Part shown: positions 52,726 through 60,439 of the stretch, one piece after another
How the letters are laid out: each line of letters starts with the position of its first letter
How positions within the stretch are numbered: position 1 is the first letter of the stretch
Assembly (NCBI GenBank): GCA_017543595.1
Contig: JAFYFU010000049.1
Coordinates: 1-64,000, forward strand
Length of the DNA stretch: 64,000 nt
DNA from: Ruminococcus sp.
GTDB lineage: Bacteria > Bacillota > Clostridia > Oscillospirales > Ruminococcaceae
Direction of reading: 5' to 3'
Position numbers and translations under genes: made by a program
Notes under the pieces: generated by a model
Seen by the model: the letters and a program-made list of their open reading frames with translations, nothing else
Told to the model about the DNA's origin: nothing
Databases searched by the model: none

Positions 52726-55308
52726 ATGAAGTATTCAAAATCAATTGCTTTTTTATCATCTCTGGCAGTTTCGGCTTTATCCGTTCCGTATTCCGCAGCG
52801 GCAGCCGATACAGCTCCAAAATTGCTCGATGTTTCCGAATTTATAATCCGTGACGAAAATATTGTTCACCTCGGAGGTGCTGACTGGCTCAGGGGTGCGG
52901 AATATCTCTTTGACGAACAGGATAAAGTCCCGCAAGACCCCGAAAAAATATCCGTTGACAGCGAAACCCTGAAAAATACTTCAAAGCTTAACTGGACACC
53001 CAATCAGCAGATGGAATACGGTTCTGCGGATTTCTATATTGATTTTGGTGCGAATTATGTTGTAACGGATATTGCTTTTCTCGATACAAACGGCACTCCC
53101 GTATGGACTGTATCAAACGGCGAACCCTTTAATTGGAATGATACTGCAACTGTGAATATGGACCGGTATAATTCGTGGCGGAGCATTAAAATCGAAAATC
53201 CGAAACCCACAAGGTATATGCATTTCAGCTCCGACTACTGCGACAGCGGAGTAAGCGAAATTGCTCTTTACGGCTATAAATCATCTGATTTAAGCAAGGA
53301 ACAAAAAGCTAAAACCGCTCCCAAGCCCTCATCAGAGGCAACAGATTTAACAGCAGGACAGTCCGCAGGTTTCAACGCTTTCATAGATGACCCCCTGACT
53401 TCAATAATGGCTGCCGGAAATGTCCGTGAATACCATAATTTAAGCTGGCTCATAGACAGTTCGGGAAAAGTTAAATTCACGCAGGGTACATGGGGCGATA
53501 TGGATTCATATTATTCCATGATGAAAGACAGAAATATCAGCATTATTCCCTGCTTTCAGGGCGGAAGCACTGTTATTTCGGGCGGAGAAAAAGCAAATGA
53601 AATTCCCGTTCCAAAAGATGCCGACACCCTTGACCCGAAAAGTTATGCAATACACGCTCAGGCTATGTATCAGGTTGCCGCACGCTACGGAAACAATAAA
53701 AATATTGACGAAAAAACTATAAATATTACAGATGCTCAGGAAGTAAAAATAGGCATGAATTTATTAAATGCCCTTGAAAATTCCAACGAGCCAAATAAAA
53801 GCTGGGCGGGAAAAGCCAATTATTTCACTCCCTATGAATTGGCAGCTATGTGCAGCGCAGACTATGACGGGCATGAAGGTGCTATAAAAAATGCAGGCGT
53901 TAAAACCGCTGACCCCGATTTCAAGCTTGCAGTCGGCGGACTGCTGACCCCCGAAAAAACTCTTTTCCAGTGTCTCGATGAGATGAAACTCTGGTTTGAC
54001 TATAACCGAAAAGACGGAAAATTTGCTGTCGATATAATAAATATTCATCTCTCCCCCGACGATTTCAACGTTGAAAACAGTAATTTCAGAAAGAGAATCA
54101 GCGAAATTCAGGACTGGATTGACAAAAATGCCCCCGGTACGGAATTATGGATTTCCGAATTTGAAATTCCCATGTCGGACTGCGAAGAAGAAAATGTCGA
54201 TAACCATGACAACGAAAACTATCAGATTAAATACGCTCAGAGAGTTGCAAGGACTTATCTCGCCGCTATGGCTGAAAATGTAACAAGAGTTACTAAATTC
54301 CAGCTCCGTGATGAAGGTGAGGGAGTTTATTACAATTCGGGACTTGTCACTCAGAAAGGCTCATGGAAAAAGAAAAAAGCTTGGTATTATTTATCATGCA
54401 TGACAAGCGTTCTCAAAAATGCCGATTTTGTGAGCGAAAATAATTCCGACGGCGTGAATATATGGGAATTTAAGGACAGAATCACAGGCGATACAATAAA
54501 AGCCGTTTGGTCACCCACAAACGAGGATAAAATTATTAAAAATTATAAATTATCCTGCGGTGACAAATCAAATGCATATTTAACCTGTCCGTCCGAATTT
54601 GCTGACGGCACTACCGAAAAATTAAACATCAAGGACGGGAAAATTTCTCTTGATGTCAGCGAAACCCCTGTTTATATAACTTTTTCCGACAGCGAAAAAA
54701 ATATTGTAAACGATAAAAATTCCATGATTCGTCCGCAGGAAATTTCACTCACAATCGACAAATCGGGAGAAGTAAACAAACTTGATTCAGCCCCGAAAGA
54801 TTCAAGCCTTAATCAGATTTACCGTATGTTTGACGAACCCGACACAATGCCGAATCCCGTATACGGCGATACCGACAGCCTTAAAACTCCCGAAACAAAT
54901 GTAAATAAATCGGGAATTACCGCATATGCTTTCTTTGATAAGGAATATGTTTTCAATGCCTTTGCGGTATTTGATACCTACGGCACGGGCGGAATTTCCG
55001 TATATGATGCACATACGGACAAACTCCTCTGGTCAAATAATTTAGGCTCATATATGACAAGAAGTATCTCAATGACTGCCGATAATTCCCCTACGGACTG
55101 CCTTAAAATCGTCAAGGACGGCGGAGATTTGAACGAAATCGCCCTTTACGGCTACGAAAGTTCAGATTCTCAGATAAAAGACTGGGATATAAATAAAGAC
55201 GGTGCAGTCGATGTTTTCGACATGATACTTATGAGACAAAAACTCGGAGAAGATTTCGATAAGAACGATATTTCCGCACTCAACGACTTTATATTGAATA
55301 AAAAATAA
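52726..55308 (+). CDS. Dockerin-bearing probable glycoside hydrolase with duplicated flanking module
   Basis: An 860-residue secreted protein: signal peptide (1-26), a discoidin/CBM-like module (~30-185), a TIM-barrel-like central domain (~205-590), a second copy of the N-terminal module (~680-808) and a dockerin (~815-860). The candidate acid/base is Glu in NALENSNEPNKSW and the candidate nucleophile is Glu in LWISEFEIP, a clan-A-like arrangement; the exact family is not clear. Both modules end EIALYGY(K/E)SSD. The dockerin's first loop DINKDGAVDVFD is good; the second (DFDKNDISALND) is shortened. Presumably a cellulosome component acting on plant polysaccharide. Confidence 0.8.
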   Translation: MKYSKSIAFLSSLAVSALSVPYSAAAADTAPKLLDVSEFIIRDENIVHLGGADWLRGAEYLFDEQDKVPQDPEKISVDSETLKNTSKLNWTPNQQMEYGSADFYIDFGANYVVTDIAFLDTNGTPVWTVSNGEPFNWNDTATVNMDRYNSWRSIKIENPKPTRYMHFSSDYCDSGVSEIALYGYKSSDLSKEQKAKTAPKPSSEATDLTAGQSAGFNAFIDDPLTSIMAAGNVREYHNLSWLIDSSGKVKFTQGTWGDMDSYYSMMKDRNISIIPCFQGGSTVISGGEKANEIPVPKDADTLDPKSYAIHAQAMYQVAARYGNNKNIDEKTINITDAQEVKIGMNLLNALENSNEPNKSWAGKANYFTPYELAAMCSADYDGHEGAIKNAGVKTADPDFKLAVGGLLTPEKTLFQCLDEMKLWFDYNRKDGKFAVDIINIHLSPDDFNVENSNFRKRISEIQDWIDKNAPGTELWISEFEIPMSDCEEENVDNHDNENYQIKYAQRVARTYLAAMAENVTRVTKFQLRDEGEGVYYNSGLVTQKGSWKKKKAWYYLSCMTSVLKNADFVSENNSDGVNIWEFKDRITGDTIKAVWSPTNEDKIIKNYKLSCGDKSNAYLTCPSEFADGTTEKLNIKDGKISLDVSETPVYITFSDSEKNIVNDKNSMIRPQEISLTIDKSGEVNKLDSAPKDSSLNQIYRMFDEPDTMPNPVYGDTDSLKTPETNVNKSGITAYAFFDKEYVFNAFAVFDTYGTGGISVYDAHTDKLLWSNNLGSYMTRSISMTADNSPTDCLKIVKDGGDLNEIALYGYESSDSQIKDWDINKDGAVDVFDMILMRQKLGEDFDKNDISALNDFILNKK

Positions 55309-55313
55309 AAAAT

Positions 55314-55350
55314 GCCCGAAAGCAATTATAAACTGCTTTCGGGCTTAAAT
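55314..55350. terminator. Bidirectional terminator between dockerin protein and pyrE
   Basis: GCCCGAAAGCA (55314-55324) pairs with TGCTTTCGGGC (55334-55344). Plus-strand tail TTAAATT; minus-strand tail ATTTTTTATTTT is the stronger one, favouring pyrE. Confidence 0.88.
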
Positions 55351-56000
55351 TATACTCCGTAGGTGTTTCTGTATTCAATCATCTTGTCGAGATATTCTTT
55401 TCCCGGCACGATGTCATTTTTTATAGCCTCTATGATGTCAAGCATTGTAACTATCGGATATACTGTAACTCCGAAATCACGCTTAACTTCCTGAACGGCT
55501 GAAAGTTCGCCTGTTCCCTTTTCCATTCTGTCAACGGTTATAACCATGCCTGTTACGTCAACATCTGCTGCGGATTTGAGTTTCGGCATTGATTCACGCA
55601 AAGCCTTTCCCGAAGTCATAACATCGTCAATTATTATAACTTTTTCGCCGTCCGTGAGAGTCTTTCCAACGAACATACCGCCTTCACCGTGGTCTTTTAC
55701 TTCTTTTCTGTCAAAGCAGTAGGAAACATCAATTCCGAATTTGTTGCTTAATGCGACAACCGCAGAAACAGCAAGCGGTATTCCCTTGTATGCGGGTCCG
55801 AAAAGAGTTTCCACGGGAATATTATTCTCGTGTATGCACTCCGCATAGTATTCGCCGAGTTTTGCAAGCTGTGCGCCTGTCTTATAATTTCCGCAGTTGA
55901 TGAAGTAGGGGGCGATTCTTCCGCTTTTGAGGGTAAATTCCCCGAAAGTAAGCACTCCGCAGTCAACCATGAATTTTATGAAACTTTCCTTGTATGTCAT
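55350..56000 (-). CDS. pyrE: Orotate phosphoribosyltransferase
   Basis: Pyrimidine biosynthesis enzyme (216 residues) joining orotate and PRPP to give OMP. The PRPP motif VIIIDDVMTSGKA and the N-terminal GEFTLKSGRIAPYF are intact. The ATG at 56000 has GGAGGT upstream. A nested-hairpin repeat ends within a few bases of that site, so the leader contains a strong RNA structure. No other pyr genes are nearby. Confidence 0.95.
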   Translation of the reverse strand: MTYKESFIKFMVDCGVLTFGEFTLKSGRIAPYFINCGNYKTGAQLAKLGEYYAECIHENNIPVETLFGPAYKGIPLAVSAVVALSNKFGIDVSYCFDRKEVKDHGEGGMFVGKTLTDGEKVIIIDDVMTSGKALRESMPKLKSAADVDVTGMVITVDRMEKGTGELSAVQEVKRDFGVTVYPIVTMLDIIEAIKNDIVPGKEYLDKMIEYRNTYGV

Positions 56001-56012
56001 TTTTTTACCTCC

Positions 56013-56112
56013 ATTTAAAAACGTCAAACTGCGCCTTTTGTGGCTTGACATTTCATTCGCTCCGCAAAGCTGCGCTCATTTTCATGTCAAGGGCGCAGTT
56101 TTCCTTGATTAA
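56013..56112 (-). repeat. Nested-hairpin repeat R6 in the pyrE leader
   Basis: Outer arms AAACTGCGCC (56026-56035) and GGCGCAGTTT (56092-56101); inner arms CTTGACAT (56044-56051) and ATGTCAAG (56084-56091); flank ATTTAAAAACGTCA. The loop differs by a few bases but keeps the CGCTCCGC-type core. Confidence 0.85.
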
Positions 56113-56159
56113 AAACATCAAATTATACCTGAGACTAAATTTGACCTTTTTTTGTATAA

Positions 56160-56774
56160 TTATTTGATAAACTGTTTAACTGCCGCATAAATGGTCTTTG
56201 TGCGTTCGCTTCCGAACTGTTTGCACAATTCCTGATTCACTCTGTTTTTAAGTCTTGGTGCGGTGAGATTGTCTATTTTAAGGGAATCCGAGACAAGACC
56301 TATTACAAAATCCTCGTTGTCCTTTTCAAGACCGAGTTCTCTGACAACAGCTTTTATTTCCGATTTTTTGGCATTGGCTTCCTTGCCGCACTTTGAAATA
56401 TCGGGGATTATGCGTATACGCACACCGTTTTTGCGCCAGAAATTGCAGACATTTTCAAAGCCTCTGTCGTTGCTTACTATGAAACATTCGCAGCCGCTTT
56501 TTTTGCCTATGATATATCCTATGTAGGACGAAAGCTGAAAGTCAAGTGCATTCTGACCGATTGTCTCAACACCGAAATATGATATTTTCGCTTTTGTTTC
56601 AATTATCTGAGTGTGGAGCTGAAAAGTCATTTTGTCGGCATTTGCGCTGTAAAAGATTATCACGGTATCGCTTTTTTCAAGTTCGTCAATACCCTGAAAA
56701 CCTTCTGTCTTGACGTTTTCGTAATCGACAAGGAAATATCTCCTTTTCTTTTTGCTGTTATTCTTTGCAGGCAT
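56160..56774 (-). CDS. NYN/PIN-like domain protein
   Basis: A 204-residue cytoplasmic protein with a PIN-like NYN fold: FLVDYENV (first acidic pair), ALDFQLSSYIG (Asp in the central helix) and VSNDRGFE (C-terminal Asp). Such proteins are predicted metal-dependent ribonucleases. The C-terminal ~70 residues are a helical extension. ATG at 56774 has GGAGGTG upstream; an earlier in-frame ATG overlaps the site. The RNA target is unknown. Confidence 0.78.
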   Translation of the reverse strand: MPAKNNSKKKRRYFLVDYENVKTEGFQGIDELEKSDTVIIFYSANADKMTFQLHTQIIETKAKISYFGVETIGQNALDFQLSSYIGYIIGKKSGCECFIVSNDRGFENVCNFWRKNGVRIRIIPDISKCGKEANAKKSEIKAVVRELGLEKDNEDFVIGLVSDSLKIDNLTAPRLKNRVNQELCKQFGSERTKTIYAAVKQFIK

Positions 56775-56815
56775 ATATTCACCTCCGTTCACAGCAGAAT
56801 ATTTTCATATTCATG

Positions 56816-57148
56816 CTAAAATAAGTAACCGCATTCGGGGCATCTCGGATAGTCAATATCAAGTTCTGTTCCGCAGTCGGGGCATTTTCTTTTCGGGAGG
56901 GAATCTATGTTGTCATCAAGATTCTGGGAATAATCTGACGTAAAGCCGACTTGTCTCGCACCGAAAAATACACCCATAATTATTCCGCAGTTCTGACAGA
57001 AAAGCCCTGTGGTTTTTGTGGTATTTGATTCAGCCACAAGATTTTCCCCCTCGTACCACGAAACAGAAGAATATGCCCGCCCCGCACTGTGGGTGTTTAT
57101 TACGAATTTTCCTGATTTCATTCTCTGACCGCAGATTCCGCAAAGCAC
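56816..57148 (-). CDS. Two-zinc-ribbon protein
   Basis: A 110-residue protein with CGIC ... CQNCG (N-terminal half, resembling DUF6487-type domains) and CPDCGTELDIDYPRCPECG at the C-terminus, so probably two zinc sites. The start is GTG (57146-57148) with a GGGGG site upstream; it lies 14 bases after the nadE stop, suggesting co-transcription. Function unknown. Confidence 0.65.
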   Translation of the reverse strand: MLCGICGQRMKSGKFVINTHSAGRAYSSVSWYEGENLVAESNTTKTTGLFCQNCGIIMGVFFGARQVGFTSDYSQNLDDNIDSLPKRKCPDCGTELDIDYPRCPECGYLF

Positions 57149-57162
57149 AGATATACCCCCTT

Positions 57163-59103
57163 TTAAATCAGATTTTCAAGCTCCTTTATCCAGATGTTAT
57201 ATGATGCATCGCTTGGCACTCTCCAATCTCCTCTCGGCGAAAGAGTAACGCTTCCCACCTTGGGTCCGTCAGGCAGGCATGAACGTTTAAACTGCTGAGA
57301 GAAAAATCTCCAATAGAATTTTTTAAGCCATTTCATAACAGTTTCCCTGTCATACTTGTCACTGAACGATATGCAGGCAATACGGAATATTTTCTTTGGC
57401 GAAAATCCGAATCTGAGCATATAATATAAGAAAAAGTCGTGCAGTTCGTAAGGTCCTACAAGGTCTTCTGTTTTCTGTGCGATAAGACCGTCATCATCGG
57501 GCGGTAAAAGTTCGGGGCTTACAGGGGTATCAAGCACATCTATAAGTACCTCCCTGAGTTCGTCCTGTGATATTTCCGCCTCATAGTTTACCAGCCAGCG
57601 GACGAGAGTTTTCGGTATTGAAGAATTTACCGCATACATTGACATATGGTCGCCGTTATAGGTTGCCCAGCCAAGTGCAAGTTCTGATAAATCTCCCGTA
57701 CCTATGACAATTCCGTTGAACTGATTAGCCTTGTCCATAAGTATCTGAGTTCTTTCACGAGCCTGAGAATTTTCGTATGTTATGTCATGTACATCGGGGT
57801 CGTGGTTTATGTCTCTGAAATGCTGACAAACGCTTTCACGAATATTTATTTCTTCAAGCGTTGAGCCGTAAGCCCTTGCAAGTTTGCAGGCATTGTTGTA
57901 AGTTCTGTCTGTTGTTCCGAAACACGGCATAGTGATTGTGTGTATGTCTTTCCTGTCCAGTCCCAGCATATCAAAAGCATGAACAGCGACTATAAGCGCA
58001 AGCGTTGAGTCCAGTCCGCCCGAAAGACCTATGACAACATCTTTGCAGTCGATGTGTCTCAGCCTTGTCATAAGTCCGACAGCCTGCATTGTTAAAATCT
58101 CCTCGCACCTTGAATCAAGTGAATGTTTGTCGGAAGGTACAAAAGGTGTCTGCGGGAATTTTCTTTCAAGCTTTGTTTCAGTAAGTTTAAGACAGATATT
58201 CTGATTTGTCATATCGTCAAGCGTCCTGAAAGTATTCATTCTCCTGCGTTCGTATGCAAGCTTTTTAAAGTCTATGTCTGCGATTGTAAGACCCTTTGAG
58301 AAAGCCTTTGATTCGGCAATAATCGAACCGTTTTCAGCTATGATGTCATGACCCGCAAACACCATATCCTGAGTTGATTCTCCTATTCCTGCATCTGCGT
58401 ATGCATAGGCACAGGCAAGGCTTCCCGATTTTGCTTTTATTATAGTCCGTCTGTAATCTGCTTTTCCGATAATTTCATCGCTGCACGAAAGATTAAAAAT
58501 TATGGCTGCACCGTTTTTCGCAAGTCTTACGGAGGGAGTATCACCCGTCCACAAGTCCTCGCATATCTCAACGCCGAATTTGAAACTGCCGAAATTCTCG
58601 GCAAGCGGATTTTCCGAAAGAATACACCTGAAAATAATTTCCCCGTCTATCCAGATTTCTTTTCCGTCACCGAGGTCAATCCAGTCGGAAAAATCCTTTT
58701 CGGGAGCAGGAGTAAAATATCTGCCCTCATAAAATTCGCTGTAATTGGGAATATTTTTCTTTGGAACAATTCCCCTTATCTCGCCGTCATGGACAACAGC
58801 GGCACAGTTGTAAAGCTTTCCGTGAAAACTCAAAGGCAGACCTACTATCGAAACAATATCAAAATCTTTCGTTTCTTTTGCTATCCTCATGAGATTTCTT
58901 GATGCGGATTCAAGGAGAGTATCCTGCAAGAACAAGTCTCCGCAGGTGTAACCCGTTATGCATAATTCGGGGAAACACACAATTTTAACTCCCTTTTCCG
59001 CAGCCTTTCTTATGAGTTTAAGAATCCTGTTGGTATTGTAATCGCAGTCCGCAACCTTAACTTCGGGTGTGGCACAGGCAATTTTTATAAATCCGTCTTT
59101 CAT
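57163..59103 (-). CDS. nadE: Glutamine-hydrolysing NAD+ synthase
   Basis: A 646-residue bifunctional enzyme. The N-terminal nitrilase-type glutaminase domain (about 1-290; Glu in FPELCITGY, Lys in VPKKNIPNY, Cys in GVEICEDLW) supplies ammonia. The C-terminal synthetase domain (about 330-640; P-loop GLSGGLDSTL) converts deamido-NAD to NAD. All catalytic residues are visible and the length is normal. It has its own promoter; the zinc-ribbon and NYN genes follow in the same direction. Confidence 0.95.
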   Translation of the reverse strand: MKDGFIKIACATPEVKVADCDYNTNRILKLIRKAAEKGVKIVCFPELCITGYTCGDLFLQDTLLESASRNLMRIAKETKDFDIVSIVGLPLSFHGKLYNCAAVVHDGEIRGIVPKKNIPNYSEFYEGRYFTPAPEKDFSDWIDLGDGKEIWIDGEIIFRCILSENPLAENFGSFKFGVEICEDLWTGDTPSVRLAKNGAAIIFNLSCSDEIIGKADYRRTIIKAKSGSLACAYAYADAGIGESTQDMVFAGHDIIAENGSIIAESKAFSKGLTIADIDFKKLAYERRRMNTFRTLDDMTNQNICLKLTETKLERKFPQTPFVPSDKHSLDSRCEEILTMQAVGLMTRLRHIDCKDVVIGLSGGLDSTLALIVAVHAFDMLGLDRKDIHTITMPCFGTTDRTYNNACKLARAYGSTLEEINIRESVCQHFRDINHDPDVHDITYENSQARERTQILMDKANQFNGIVIGTGDLSELALGWATYNGDHMSMYAVNSSIPKTLVRWLVNYEAEISQDELREVLIDVLDTPVSPELLPPDDDGLIAQKTEDLVGPYELHDFFLYYMLRFGFSPKKIFRIACISFSDKYDRETVMKWLKKFYWRFFSQQFKRSCLPDGPKVGSVTLSPRGDWRVPSDASYNIWIKELENLI

Positions 59104-59146
59104 CGCAAACGACCTCCTGACAACAAATAACTTACGGCTACTTACT

Positions 59147-59175
59147 ATTATACCTTATTTTTGACGATAATGCAA
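59147..59175 (-). promoter_or_regulatory. Promoter of nadE
   Basis: Minus strand TTGCAT (59170-59175), 17-bp spacer, TATAAT (59147-59152). Confidence 0.78.
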
Positions 59176-59224
59176 GAGGATTGTTGTTAAAGAATAAAAA
59201 TATTCATAAAATGACAAAAAGGTC

Positions 59225-59253
59225 TTGCAAAATCTTTTGAAAAAAGGTATAAT
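59225..59253 (+). promoter_or_regulatory. Promoter of the SGNH-like gene
   Basis: TTGCAA (59225-59230), 17-bp spacer, TATAAT (59248-59253). Confidence 0.8.
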
Positions 59254-59321
59254 AAAAGGGTACAGCAAATTTAAAGACTATCCGCCTGCGGTCACGGCGG
59301 TTCAGATATGGAGATGATACA

Positions 59322-60176
59322 ATGGCTGAAAACCATAACAGAAAAAAAACATCGGGAAAAAAGAAAGCAAAACAAAAAGTTAAATTTAATTTCGGCGTGC
59401 TTATCATGATTTTTGTGCTTTCGTATTTCGGGTGTTTTCTTTTGTTCATGACGGCGGCAAACCTCAATGATGACTTTTTCAAGGACGAATTTACAAATAA
59501 TATAAAAATTACGGAGGAAGAACCAATTACCGAACAGATTCAGCAGGAAACCGTTCAGGAGGATATTGAACAGCCTACCGAAAAAGTAAAGGTAAATAAC
59601 CCCGTCCCGCAGTCACAGACTCAGGATAAGGCTTATCTTGAAAGCTGCATGATAGTTACGGATTCTACTCTCATAGATATAGGCGATTTTGCAAAATTCG
59701 GCGATGTCATAGGCAATACAAACCTCAACGCAAAGGGCTGCAACAGCGTCAAAGTTGAAAGCAGCTACGGAATAATCTCAGTCTATGATACGATAAAAAT
59801 CAAGAAACCCGATACCGTATATATAATGCTCGGCTCGGATATGGGTGAATCTCCCCTCGATGAAATGACGGCAAGCTATACTTCACTTATTGCAAATCTG
59901 CACTCATCTCTCCCGACTATGAAAATATACATTATGCAGTATCCCCCCACAATATATGATGACGGAGAGTTTACCAACGACAAAATAAATGAGTACAACA
60001 GCAAACTCCTTGAAACCGCAAACAAGGCAGGTATATACTGCATTGATACAAATACCGCATTAAAGGGAGAAAACGGCGCACTTGACGAACGTTTCTGGTC
60101 GTATGAAGAACAGAAACTTTCCTCGGAAGGATATAACGAAATCGTCAAATATATCCTCTCCCACACCGTTTCATAA
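59322..60176 (+). CDS. Membrane-anchored SGNH-like protein
   Basis: A 284-residue protein with a basic N-terminus, one transmembrane helix (about 25-47), an acidic Gln/Glu/Pro-rich spacer and an SGNH-hydrolase-like domain (about 105-280). The first block reads VTDSTLIDIG where GDS is expected, and the block III region reads IMLGSDMGES rather than GxND. The terminal His of the DxxH motif is not evident near LSSEGYNE. It may be inactive or recognise glycans. It resembles the SGNH protein at 38360 in layout. Its own promoter and terminator bracket it. Confidence 0.65.
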   Translation: MAENHNRKKTSGKKKAKQKVKFNFGVLIMIFVLSYFGCFLLFMTAANLNDDFFKDEFTNNIKITEEEPITEQIQQETVQEDIEQPTEKVKVNNPVPQSQTQDKAYLESCMIVTDSTLIDIGDFAKFGDVIGNTNLNAKGCNSVKVESSYGIISVYDTIKIKKPDTVYIMLGSDMGESPLDEMTASYTSLIANLHSSLPTMKIYIMQYPPTIYDDGEFTNDKINEYNSKLLETANKAGIYCIDTNTALKGENGALDERFWSYEEQKLSSEGYNEIVKYILSHTVS

Positions 60177-60190
60177 TATTATCAGACCGC

Positions 60191-60228
60191 AAACCTGACA
60201 CTACATATTGTGTCAGGTTTATTTTTTT
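60191..60228 (+). terminator. Terminator after the SGNH-like gene
   Basis: AAACCTGACAC, loop TACATATT, GTGTCAGGTTT (60191-60220), then seven Ts. The apex reads ACACTACATATTGTGT, similar to an NrdR box. Confidence 0.88.
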
Positions 60229-60355
60229 AACCTTAAATTTTTACTAAAAGTATAAAGCACGCTATATAGCCGAAAACTATATTTTAAATCAATTATATAT
60301 TTAAACTGCACAAAAATTAATTTATATAAACCGTTTTGATTGTTGAAATAAACAG

Positions 60356-60384
60356 TTGACTTTATTGCCGTTTTGCATTATACT
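60356..60384 (+). promoter_or_regulatory. Promoter of nrdD
   Basis: TTGACT (60356-60361), 17-bp spacer, TATACT (60379-60384), 55 bases before the start. Confidence 0.75.
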
Positions 60385-60439
60385 AATATATGCATGATAT
60401 CTGTCAGGAATCAATATGTAGTAAGCGGAGGTATGTCAG

